From JBDSTZ01 sp039927975 (GTDB lineage Bacteria > Pseudomonadota > Gammaproteobacteria > Burkholderiales > Burkholderiaceae_D): 12,969 nucleotides of DNA. Positions 1-6,593 of the stretch are shown here, piece by piece. The DNA lies in contig JBDSTZ010000024.1 of the NCBI GenBank assembly GCA_039927975.1, positions 1 through 12,969 of the forward strand, in the 5' to 3' direction. The position numbers were made by a program, and so were the translations under genes. Below the pieces are notes generated by a model. It searched no databases and had not been told where the DNA came from. It saw nothing but the letters and a program-made list of their open reading frames with translations. Position 1 is the first letter of the stretch, and each line of letters starts with the position of its first letter.

Positions 1-1335
1 TGTATTCTCGGACGGGCCGGGCGCGGCAGGCACGCAAGTCTGGCCGCGCTGCTGCTGCTGTGCAGCGCGCAAGCGGGCCAGGCGTACGCCGGCCGCTCGG
101 GGCCAGCTGTCGCCCGCTCGGCCGAACCAGCGCCGCCGCTGGTCATCAGCGCCTGGACCCATGAGGATCCGCTGACCCCCGAGTTCGCCGCCATCAAGCG
201 CACTGCCGATGCCTTCAACCGGCGCCAGCGCCTGTACCGGGTTGAATTCGTGTCCTCGCTGCGCAAGGATTACGCCACCTGGGTCCACAGCGAGGCGGCC
301 AACGGTACCTTGCCATGCCTGCTCGATTTCGATGGTCCCTTCCTGGCCGAATTCGCCTGGCCGCAGTACTTCCTGCCGATCGATCAATTTGTCCCGCCGC
401 AGATGCTCGACGATTTCCTGCCCTCGATCGTGGCGCAGGGAAGCTACCAGGGCCGCCTCTACAGCCTGGCGCAATTCGATTCCGGCATCGTCTTATGGGG
501 CAACTTGCGCTATTTGCGTGAGGCCGGCGCCCGCATCCCGACCTTGCAGGCGCCCTGGAACCTGGCCGAGTTCGAACAAACGCTGGCCCGGCTGGCGGCC
601 AACAAGGCCTTGAAATATCCCATCAATTTCTCGTTCTACAATGGCCGCGCCGATGAGTTTTTTACCTACGGCTACGCGCCCATTCTGCAGAGCTTCGGCG
701 GCGACTTGATCGACCGCGGGCGCGCGGGGCTGGCCAGTGGCGTGCTCGACGGTCCGCGCTCGGTCGACGCGGTCAAGCATGTCGAGCGCTGGATCGCCAA
801 GGGCTGGACCCGCAAAGTGGACGGGCCGAAGGATTTTGCGGAGGGAAAGGCCGCGCTGGCCTGGAGCGGCCACTGGAAATACCGCGTGGCGCACGCGGCC
901 CTGGGCCCGGACCTCGTGGCGATGCCCTTGCCCGATTTTGGACACGGCATCAAGACCGGCATGGGCTCATGGGCCTGGGCCATTTCGACCACCTGCCAGG
1001 CGCCCGAAGGGGCGTGGGCCTTTCTGTCCGACCTGCTCTCGACCGAAGAGATCTTGCGCATGACGAATCTGAACGGTGCCGTGCCGGCGCGCCGTTCGGC
1101 CCTGCGGCAGTCGGCCCTGTATGGCCCGCGCGGGCCCTTGCGGGTGCTGGCGCGGCAGCTGGAACTGGCGGGCGTGCCGCGTCCCACGACGCCGGCCTAC
1201 GGTACCGTCAGCAATGCGTTTCGCGTCGCGGTCGACAACATCATCAACGGCGGCGATACCCAGTCCGAGCTCAACAAGGCGGCGGCGACCATCGATCGGC
1301 AGATCGCCGCCCACCACGGGTATCCTTATCCATGA
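1..1335 (+). CDS. Family-1 extracellular solute-binding protein (sugar-type), 5' truncated by window edge
   Basis: The frame is open from base 1, so the true start lies upstream; 444 residues are visible before the TGA. The first 30 residues look like the end of a signal peptide: a basic stretch, a hydrophobic core (LAALLLL) and an AYA cleavage site at about residue 30, so the product should be periplasmic. The mature part begins with a strand of the type VISAWTHE and carries segments typical of MalE/UgpB-like carbohydrate-binding proteins, such as DFAEGKAALAWSGHW, a MPLPDFG strand followed by GMGSWAWAIS, and a C-terminal NGAVPARRSA. A GTG at 250 starts a shorter open frame but would remove the signal peptide and first strand. 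No permease or ATPase gene follows; a sensor kinase follows 46 bp later, which suggests a sensing role rather than, or besides, transport. The ligand cannot be read from sequence. Confidence 0.88.
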   Translation, partial: CILGRAGRGRHASLAALLLLCSAQAGQAYAGRSGPAVARSAEPAPPLVISAWTHEDPLTPEFAAIKRTADAFNRRQRLYRVEFVSSLRKDYATWVHSEAANGTLPCLLDFDGPFLAEFAWPQYFLPIDQFVPPQMLDDFLPSIVAQGSYQGRLYSLAQFDSGIVLWGNLRYLREAGARIPTLQAPWNLAEFEQTLARLAANKALKYPINFSFYNGRADEFFTYGYAPILQSFGGDLIDRGRAGLASGVLDGPRSVDAVKHVERWIAKGWTRKVDGPKDFAEGKAALAWSGHWKYRVAHAALGPDLVAMPLPDFGHGIKTGMGSWAWAISTTCQAPEGAWAFLSDLLSTEEILRMTNLNGAVPARRSALRQSALYGPRGPLRVLARQLELAGVPRPTTPAYGTVSNAFRVAVDNIINGGDTQSELNKAAATIDRQIAAHHGYPYP

Positions 1336-1372
1336 CGCCGCCGCGCACCCGGCAGCCCGGCACCAACCCTGC

Positions 1373-1377
1373 GGGAG
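1373..1377 (+). promoter_or_regulatory. Ribosome binding site fixing the sensor kinase start
   Basis: GGGAG lies 4 nt before the ATG at 1382 and 7 nt before a second ATG at 1385. It supports a start here rather than at any codon further upstream inside the binding-protein gene. Confidence 0.6.
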
Positions 1378-1381
1378 CCGC

Positions 1382-4300
1382 ATGATGAGACTGGGCATCA
1401 AGCGCAAGCTGCTGTTGGTGCTGGTCGGGGTGCTGCTGCTCACCACCTCGCTCGACGCCCTGCTGGCTTCGTATTACACCGACCGGCAAAACCAGGCGTC
1501 CGCGTTCGTCGCCCTCAATCGTTCCTTGCTCGCATGGCATGACGATTTGCAGGCGATGACCCGGCGCCTGCGCGGCGCGGCGCTGGCGACGGTCGGCGAT
1601 ACGGTGGTGTTGAACCAGCTGACCGAACTCGTGTCGCTCCAGTTCAGTACCGCCGAAGGGGGGCCGCGCCCGGCCAACGACGCCATTGCGATGGCGCGCA
1701 GTTTGTCGTACGCCAAGGCGGTCTCGCTCAATCGCCTGTATCTGGCGCTGCGCACCAGCGGCTTTTCGCGCATCGCGGTCTATACCGGCGGCACGCTCAG
1801 TCACGCCGTATCAAGCGCCGAGGCCGGCATGATGATTCAACGCGGAACCGGCAATCCGGTCTGGGTCACGACGCGGGCGAGGGCGGACGGCAATTTGGAG
1901 TTGCAAAACTGGCCCAGCTGGCAGGAAGCGCCGCCGGCGGCCGGCGCCGCGCTCACGGTGGCGGCGCCGGCGCGGCCGACGGTGGACGTGGCCTTCCCTT
2001 CGCCCGACCTGGCCGCCATCGACATCATCGTGCCGGTGCAAGGCGTGTTTGAAGAGTATCAAAGTGACTTCATTCCACCCAAGTATCGCCTGGTGACCAG
2101 GCTGGCGATCGCCGACCCGGCGCGCACCGGCGACGACGGCGTTCGCAGCGGCAAACGGCACACCGCCGCCACCCTGGTCTTTAGCAGGCTCATCGACCGG
2201 GCCGCGCTCGACGCGGTGGCGGCCAAGACCGGCTTGTCGCCGGTCCTGCTGTCGCCCGACGGCCGCCACCGGCAGCGCTTGGACGAGGCGGCCGTGACGC
2301 CCGATGCGCTGCTGCGCCAGGCGCAAGACCTGGCCCCCCAGGAAGTGGCGGCGGACCGGCGGCGCACGGTGGCCGCCAGCAGCGGCGCGCTCTACGAGGC
2401 GCTATTGCCGTGGCAATACGAGCAGCGCACGCGCATGATCCTCGGCTTGAGCTCGTCGCGCGCGAGCACCCTGTCCAACATCCGCCAAACGGTCACCGCG
2501 ATCTTGCTGGCGTCCGGCCTGATCCTGGTGCTCAGCTTCACCGTCGGCATCTATTGGGTGGGCCGCTTTATCGACCCGATCGTCGCCCTGACCAACGCGG
2601 TGAAACAGATCGGCAAGAAGCGCCGGCAGCCAGGCCCCGCGCTTGACCCGGGCGGCGCGGCGCCCGGCAGGTTTCAGTTCATCGCCGTCGAGGCGCCCGA
2701 CGAAATCGGCGAACTCAGTTCCGCCTTCAACGTCATGACCGACGAGCTGCGCCGCGCGTTTGAAACGCTGGAGCAGCGGGTGCAATCGCGCACGGCCGAA
2801 CTGCGCCAGCAGACGCGCTACCTGCGCACCCTGATCGATACGCTGCCGCTGTGGGTCTGGCTCAAGGATACCGAGCGGCGTTACCTGACCGCCAACCAGG
2901 CCACCGCCGCCGCGTGCGGCCACCAGGTCGATGAGATGGTCGGCAAGTCCGACCAGCAACTGTGGCCGCCCGCGCTGGCCGAGCGTTACCTCGCCGACGA
3001 CCAGCAAGTCATCGATACGCGCGCGCGCACCACGGTCGAACAAGGCATCGCCGGCGCCGACGGGGTGGTCTGGATGGAAACCTATCGTGCGCCGGTGCTC
3101 GACGAGGACGGTACCCTGCTCGGCATGGTGGGAGCGGCGCGCAACATCAGCGAGCGCAAGGCGGCCGAAGCGGCGCGCGAGGCGGCACTGGCCGAGGCGG
3201 TCCTGCTGGCGCGCCAGCGCAGCGATTTTCTGGCGCAGATGAGCCACGAATTGCGCACCCCGCTCAACGCCATCATGGGTTACGCCCAGTTGCTGCGGCG
3301 CGACACCCACCAGACGGCCGAGCGCCAGGAAAGCGGGCTGGCCACCATTTACGCCAGCAGCCAGCATTTGCTCACCCTGATCAACGACATTCTCGACCTG
3401 GCGCGGGTCGAGGCCGGCAAGCTGGTGCTGCATCCGGTTCCCGTCCAGCTCGGTTCGTTCCTGCGCGTGGTGGCCGACATCATGCGCGTCAAGGCGGAAG
3501 AGAAGAGCTTGTTTTTCAGTTACGAGGCCAGCGCCGACGTACCGGCCGCGGTGACGGTCGACGACAAGCGCCTGCGCCAGGTGCTGCTCAACCTGCTGGG
3601 CAACGCCGTCAAGTTCACCGACCGTGGCGCGGTGTCCTTGCGCCTGCTGCCAGCGCCGCGCGGGCGCGATACGCCGGCGCCGGCCGAGCGCGGCGGCGAA
3701 GGCGCGACCCGGCTGCGATTCGAGGTGGCCGACAGCGGCATCGGCATGAGCGCCGAACAGATCGGCCGCATCTTCAAGCCCTTTGAGCAAGTCGCCGAGC
3801 CGCAGCGGCGCGAAGGTGGCACCGGCCTGGGGCTGGCGATCAGTCAGCAACTTATCCATTTGATGGGCAGCAACATCGAAGTCGCCAGCCAGGTCGGCGA
3901 GGGCAGCCTGTTCTGGTTTGAACTGACCTTGCCGGTTGCCACCGTCACGCTGGCCGTCCTGCCCGAACTGCGCACCATCGTCGGTTACGAAGGCGAGATC
4001 AGGCGCTTGCTGATCGTTGACGACGTGCCGCAAAATCGCGTGATGTTGATGGATATCCTGCAAGCGCTGGGATTCGTCGTCGCCGACGCCCGCAACGGCC
4101 AGGAGTGCCTTGCCTTGCTCGACAGCTTCAAACCCGATCTGATCGTGATGGACGTCATGATGCCGGTGATGGACGGGCACGAGGCGACCCGCCGGATCCG
4201 CCAGTTGCCGGCATGGGGCCAGGTCCCGATCATCAGCGTCAGCGCCAGCGCCACCCACGACGACGAATTGACATGCTATGCGGCCGGCGCCAACGCCTTT

Positions 4301-4660
4301 CTGCCCAAGCCGATCGAGCACGACAGCTTGCTCGCTGCGATAGGCCGCGCGCTGTCGCTGCGCTGGATCAGCGCGCAAGCGCCGCCCGCGGAACTCGACC
4401 CTCGGCAGGAGGATCCGGTCGATCTGGTCATTCCGCCGGCGGCCGAGATCGATGCGCTGTACCACTTGGTCCGGTTGGGGAATATGCAAAAAATTGCCGA
4501 ACGGGCCGCCCACCTGCAAGCGCTCGATCCGGCTTACGCGCCGTTCGCCAAGCGTTTGCACGCGCTGGCGCAGGGCTACCAGTCGAAGGCGCTGGCCGCC
4601 TTCGTGGCGCGCCACCGGCGCGGGCATGAGGCGCCGCCGGTCCTTGATGCGCCGGTGTGA
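1382..4660 (+). CDS. Hybrid sensor histidine kinase / response regulator (HAMP-PAS-HisKA-HATPase-REC)
   Basis: This is a 1092-residue inner-membrane kinase. Transmembrane helix 1 is at about 10-31, followed by a periplasmic domain of about 340 residues that I cannot assign, and helix 2 at about 374-394. HAMP follows (DEIG at 440-443), then a coiled coil at about 455-485 and a PAS/PAC domain at about 485-600 ending near ISERK. HisKA has the phospho-acceptor His622 in MSHELRTPLN. The ATPase has N-box Asn737 and Asn741, G1 Asp784 (ADSGIGM) and a G2 GGTGLGLA from 812. The receiver has Asp880/Asp881, phospho-acceptor Asp924 and Lys976. A C-terminal tail of about 80 residues is helical and lacks an Hpt HxxKG motif. 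All catalytic residues are present, so it should be active. The frame stays open upstream to 1076, but that overlaps the binding-protein gene. No output regulator is in view, so the receiver may act in a relay or as an internal modulator. Confidence 0.93.
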   Translation: MMRLGIKRKLLLVLVGVLLLTTSLDALLASYYTDRQNQASAFVALNRSLLAWHDDLQAMTRRLRGAALATVGDTVVLNQLTELVSLQFSTAEGGPRPANDAIAMARSLSYAKAVSLNRLYLALRTSGFSRIAVYTGGTLSHAVSSAEAGMMIQRGTGNPVWVTTRARADGNLELQNWPSWQEAPPAAGAALTVAAPARPTVDVAFPSPDLAAIDIIVPVQGVFEEYQSDFIPPKYRLVTRLAIADPARTGDDGVRSGKRHTAATLVFSRLIDRAALDAVAAKTGLSPVLLSPDGRHRQRLDEAAVTPDALLRQAQDLAPQEVAADRRRTVAASSGALYEALLPWQYEQRTRMILGLSSSRASTLSNIRQTVTAILLASGLILVLSFTVGIYWVGRFIDPIVALTNAVKQIGKKRRQPGPALDPGGAAPGRFQFIAVEAPDEIGELSSAFNVMTDELRRAFETLEQRVQSRTAELRQQTRYLRTLIDTLPLWVWLKDTERRYLTANQATAAACGHQVDEMVGKSDQQLWPPALAERYLADDQQVIDTRARTTVEQGIAGADGVVWMETYRAPVLDEDGTLLGMVGAARNISERKAAEAAREAALAEAVLLARQRSDFLAQMSHELRTPLNAIMGYAQLLRRDTHQTAERQESGLATIYASSQHLLTLINDILDLARVEAGKLVLHPVPVQLGSFLRVVADIMRVKAEEKSLFFSYEASADVPAAVTVDDKRLRQVLLNLLGNAVKFTDRGAVSLRLLPAPRGRDTPAPAERGGEGATRLRFEVADSGIGMSAEQIGRIFKPFEQVAEPQRREGGTGLGLAISQQLIHLMGSNIEVASQVGEGSLFWFELTLPVATVTLAVLPELRTIVGYEGEIRRLLIVDDVPQNRVMLMDILQALGFVVADARNGQECLALLDSFKPDLIVMDVMMPVMDGHEATRRIRQLPAWGQVPIISVSASATHDDELTCYAAGANAFLPKPIEHDSLLAAIGRALSLRWISAQAPPAELDPRQEDPVDLVIPPAAEIDALYHLVRLGNMQKIAERAAHLQALDPAYAPFAKRLHALAQGYQSKALAAFVARHRRGHEAPPVLDAPV

Positions 4661-4794
4661 GAGGCTCCCAGCGAGTCGCGCAAGGACGCCACCGTGCCGA
4701 GCACCTCAACCGCGCCGATCGCACCAGGCACCAGCGCCACAACGTCGATCTCGGGCACCGTCACGCTGGCCCCGGTTAGCGCGTCCACCGCGAT
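4661..4794 (-). other. Spacer between convergent genes with a coding-like - strand stretch (possible gene remnant)
   Basis: This spacer separates the kinase stop from the hicB stop, and I see no clear terminator hairpin. On the - strand, directly after the hicB TAG and in the same frame, about 44 codons read with GC-rich third positions and a protein-like composition (for example VTVPEIDVVALVPGAIGAVE). The frame has no good start or ribosome binding site; a GTG is at 4788. It runs on antisense to the kinase end as far as 4576. It could be the tail of a gene cut by arrival of the hicAB island, or chance in high-GC DNA. I do not recognise the family. Confidence 0.25.
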
Positions 4795-5226
4795 CTACGT
4801 TTCGGCCAAGCTGAGTTTTGCGCTTGCAGCGTTGTGCTCCGCACCATGTTTGGGCTGTCGTTGTTGCTGTGCCCCTTTGCGCAGACCTGCTTCGCTTCCG
4901 TAGACAAACGCTTCACACGCCCGGTTGACCACATCGTTAAGCGAGACCCGTTCTCGGATCGCACGCAGACTCAAATCGCGATGCAATGTCGGTGAAACGC
5001 GAACATTGAATTGGCCTTTCAGCGTCCTTTGCGGCGTTCGACCCAAGGTAGCGCAAGTGTCGATATAGTCATCGACGGCCGCTTCGAATTCCTTCTGTAA
5101 CTCGGAAATTTGGGAAGCTTCATAGGTCACCAAATCGGTGATGAGCAGGATTTCCCCGCGACAAACGCCGCGCTCCATGTCCAGCTCCGCGCTACCTTCG
5201 TAGCCTTTGTATTTCAGAATATCCAT
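4795..5226 (-). CDS. hicB: HicB-family antitoxin / transcriptional regulator
   Basis: The product has 143 residues. The N-terminal half (about 1-60) has the HicB partial RNase H-like fold signature: YKGYEGSAELD, then GEILLITDLVTYEA, then a helix with LQKEFEAAVDDY. The C-terminal half (about 73-110) is a ribbon-helix-helix DNA-binding region (FNVRVSPTLHRDLSLRA followed by VSLNDVVNRACEAF). The last 30 or so residues are polar and Gln/Ala-rich and look unstructured. The ATG at 5226 has AGGAG 5 nt upstream, which overlaps the ancestral hicA stop, so the two genes were co-translated. HicB proteins neutralise the HicA mRNA interferase and repress their own promoter. Here the toxin frame is interrupted, so HicB may survive as a regulator or as a relic. 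Base composition is lower in GC than the flanking genes. Confidence 0.88.
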   Translation of the reverse strand: MDILKYKGYEGSAELDMERGVCRGEILLITDLVTYEASQISELQKEFEAAVDDYIDTCATLGRTPQRTLKGQFNVRVSPTLHRDLSLRAIRERVSLNDVVNRACEAFVYGSEAGLRKGAQQQRQPKHGAEHNAASAKLSLAET

Positions 5227-5234
5227 GCCAGCTC

Positions 5235-5489
5235 CTAGAAAAAACCGAGCGCGAGAAGATGTTCAACGACGTCGCACACGCATGCCCTGTCCAAATTCGG
5301 CGAGGGGTGCGGTTCATGTCAGATGATCAAATCGCGGTAAGCCTCGTGATAAAACTTTCTTCGTGATCCGGCGCCCTTGGTGAGGACGTATCCCATGTGC
5401 TCCAGAACAGTCTTGAGCGCTTCCCATTTCAGGTCCGAAGGCGGTGGTGTCGCGCTCAGTCTTGCTAATGCCTTACGAAATTTTGTCAT
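5235..5489 (-). pseudogene. hicA: HicA-family toxin gene interrupted by an in-frame TGA
   Basis: From the ATG at 5489 (GGGGAG with 4 nt spacing upstream) the frame runs 84 codons to a TAG at 5235-5237, the normal length for this HicA type. Codon 57 (bases 5319-5321) is TGA. Residues 1-56 carry the HicA N-terminal part, ending GAGSRRKFYHEAYRDLII, with the expected catalytic His48. After the TGA the same frame continues with HEPHPSPNLD and ends HLLALGFF, which matches the conserved H-x-PHP segment and last helix of HicA. Relatives often have Leu before this His, so TTA to TGA is a plausible single change. The 56-residue product would lack the last strand and helix and is probably inactive; a partial activity cannot be excluded. 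Homology is inferred from motifs, not from an alignment. Confidence 0.8.
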
Positions 5490-5515
5490 GGGACTCCCCG
5501 TTTCGCACCTATATT

Positions 5516-5534
5516 GTGACTGAAATCCAGTTAC
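5516..5534. promoter_or_regulatory. Imperfect palindrome, candidate HicB operator
   Basis: The arms GTGACTG (5516-5522) and CAGTTAC (5528-5534) are inverted repeats with one mismatch and a 5-nt spacer. They lie 27 bp upstream of the hicA start, beside AT-rich sequence that could hold the promoter -10. HicB ribbon-helix-helix proteins usually bind such palindromes in their own promoter. Confidence 0.4.
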
Positions 5535-5695
5535 GATTTTGAGGTTGGCCAAACCGGAGGTGCTAGATTGCCGCAAGTAGCTGGCGATGGCCGAAATCGC
5601 GGGCCATCAGACCGATGCCGGCTTCGCCCCGCCGTGCCGCCATTCCGCCATCGCCTATTGCTCCTCCACGGAACGCATCATCGGCCCCGATCGAC

Positions 5696-5701
5696 TAAGA
5701 T
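5696..5701 (+). promoter_or_regulatory. Possible -10 element of the dienelactone hydrolase gene
   Basis: TAAGAT lies 35 bp upstream of the ATG at 5737. No convincing -35 is found 16-18 nt upstream, so this is a weak call. Confidence 0.25.
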
Positions 5702-5724
5702 GGCGTGCATCCGAATTGTTGATT

Positions 5725-5728
5725 GGAG
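5725..5728 (+). promoter_or_regulatory. Ribosome binding site fixing the dienelactone hydrolase start
   Basis: GGAG sits 8 nt before the ATG at 5737. The frame is open back to an ATG at 5587, but the extra 50 residues do not look like part of the hydrolase fold and that ATG has no comparable site. Confidence 0.6.
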
Positions 5729-5736
5729 CCGGCAAT

Positions 5737-6516
5737 ATGCAAGAGCAAGCAATAGACCCCACCGCAGCCCGGATCGTCACCGGCAGCGAAGGGCTGGAAG
5801 AGGGCAGCACCGACATCGAGGTCGACGGTCAGGCGGTCCCGCTCTATTGGGCACGGCCGGCCGGGCAGTCCAATCCGCCGGTCCTGTTGGTCATCTCCGA
5901 AATCTTCGGCGTGCACCGCTACATCGCCGATGTCGCGCGCCGCTACGCGCATCAAGGCTATCTGGCCGTCGCGCCGTCGCTGTTTGTACGCCAGGGCGAC
6001 CCGGGCAAAATCGCCAACATCACCCGCATCCTCAACGAGATCGTCGCCATCACCCCCGACGCCCAGGTGATGGCCGACCTTGACGCCTGCGTGGCCTGGG
6101 CCGGCCGGCAGGGCGGCGACACCGCGCGGCTTGGCATCACCGGCTGGTGCTGGGGCGGGCGCATCGCCTGGCTGTACGCGGCCCACAACCCGTCGGTCAA
6201 GGCCGGCGTCGCCTGGTACGGCAAGCTGGTGGGGCAGACGACGCCAATCAAGCCGCGCAACCCGGTCCACATCGCCGACACGCTGACCGTGCCGGTGCTC
6301 GGCCTGTACGGCGCGCGCGACGATGGCATTCCCATGGCGACCATCAGTTCGATGGAAGCCGGTCTTGCGCGCGGCGCCAGCGGTTCGTCCTTCGTGATCT
6401 ATCCGCACGCCGGCCACGCCTTCCACGCCGACTACCGTCCCAGCTACGTGCCGCAGGCCGCGGCCGACGGCTTTGCGCGCTCGCTGGAGTGGCTCAAGTC
6501 GCACGGCGCCGCTTGA
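5737..6516 (+). CDS. Dienelactone hydrolase family protein (alpha/beta hydrolase)
   Basis: The product is a cytosolic 259-residue protein of the DLH family (PF01738 type). The Cys-Asp-His triad is visible. The nucleophile is Cys138 in GWCWGG, the expected nucleophile elbow for DLH, which uses Cys rather than Ser. The acid is Asp195 in GARDDGIP, and His227 lies in HAGHAF. An upstream EIFGVHRYIADVARRYA segment is also characteristic. Classical members open dienelactone in chlorocatechol or hydroxyquinol breakdown, but many bacterial paralogues have other or unknown ester or lactone substrates. No catechol-pathway genes are adjacent, so the substrate is not assigned. No signal peptide is visible. 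The start at 5737 is chosen by its ribosome binding site and by homology length. Confidence 0.87.
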   Translation: MQEQAIDPTAARIVTGSEGLEEGSTDIEVDGQAVPLYWARPAGQSNPPVLLVISEIFGVHRYIADVARRYAHQGYLAVAPSLFVRQGDPGKIANITRILNEIVAITPDAQVMADLDACVAWAGRQGGDTARLGITGWCWGGRIAWLYAAHNPSVKAGVAWYGKLVGQTTPIKPRNPVHIADTLTVPVLGLYGARDDGIPMATISSMEAGLARGASGSSFVIYPHAGHAFHADYRPSYVPQAAADGFARSLEWLKSHGAA

Positions 6517-6543
6517 AGTGATGCCACGCGCCTCGTGTAGCGG

Positions 6544-6549
6544 TACAAT
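6544..6549 (+). promoter_or_regulatory. Putative -10 element of the ZIP transporter gene
   Basis: TACAAT lies 44 bp before the proposed ATC start, predicting a leader of about 35-40 nt. It is close to the sigma-70 consensus. The -35 region, at about 6521, is weak. Confidence 0.4.
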
Positions 6550-6580
6550 GTCCGGCTTGCGGTAATCGCAAGACCCGAAC

Positions 6581-6586
6581 AAGAGG
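6581..6586 (+). promoter_or_regulatory. Ribosome binding site pointing to an ATC start codon
   Basis: AAGAGG is followed after 7 nt by ATC at 6594. There is no ATG, GTG or TTG in this frame between the stop at 6519 and the GTG at 6666, so this site is the main evidence for a rare start. Confidence 0.5.
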
Positions 6587-6593
6587 CTTCAAA

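Noticed and set aside
1076..1381. N-terminal extension of the kinase by 102 residues
   Set aside because: It overlaps the binding-protein gene, is Arg/Ser-rich, and would place non-membrane sequence before helix 1; the ATG at 1382 has a ribosome binding site.
2402..4627. 741-codon open frame on the - strand
   Set aside because: It is antisense to the sensor kinase, whose domains are unmistakable; the translation is Arg/Gln/Ala/His-rich, as expected of a shadow frame in high-GC DNA.
4391..4657. Histidine phosphotransfer domain at the kinase C-terminus
   Set aside because: The tail is helical but lacks the HxxKG[SA] phospho-acceptor motif.
5319..5321. TGA in hicA as a selenocysteine codon
   Set aside because: HicA proteins are not known selenoproteins, related sequences commonly have Leu there, and no recoding hairpin was evident after the codon.
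5490..5576. Longer hicA from a TTG at 5576
   Set aside because: It would run through the promoter and palindrome; the ATG at 5489 has a strong ribosome binding site and matches the usual HicA start.
5587..5736. Earlier ATG for the dienelactone hydrolase
   Set aside because: The extra residues do not resemble the family and lack a ribosome binding site; the ATG at 5737 has GGAG 8 nt upstream.
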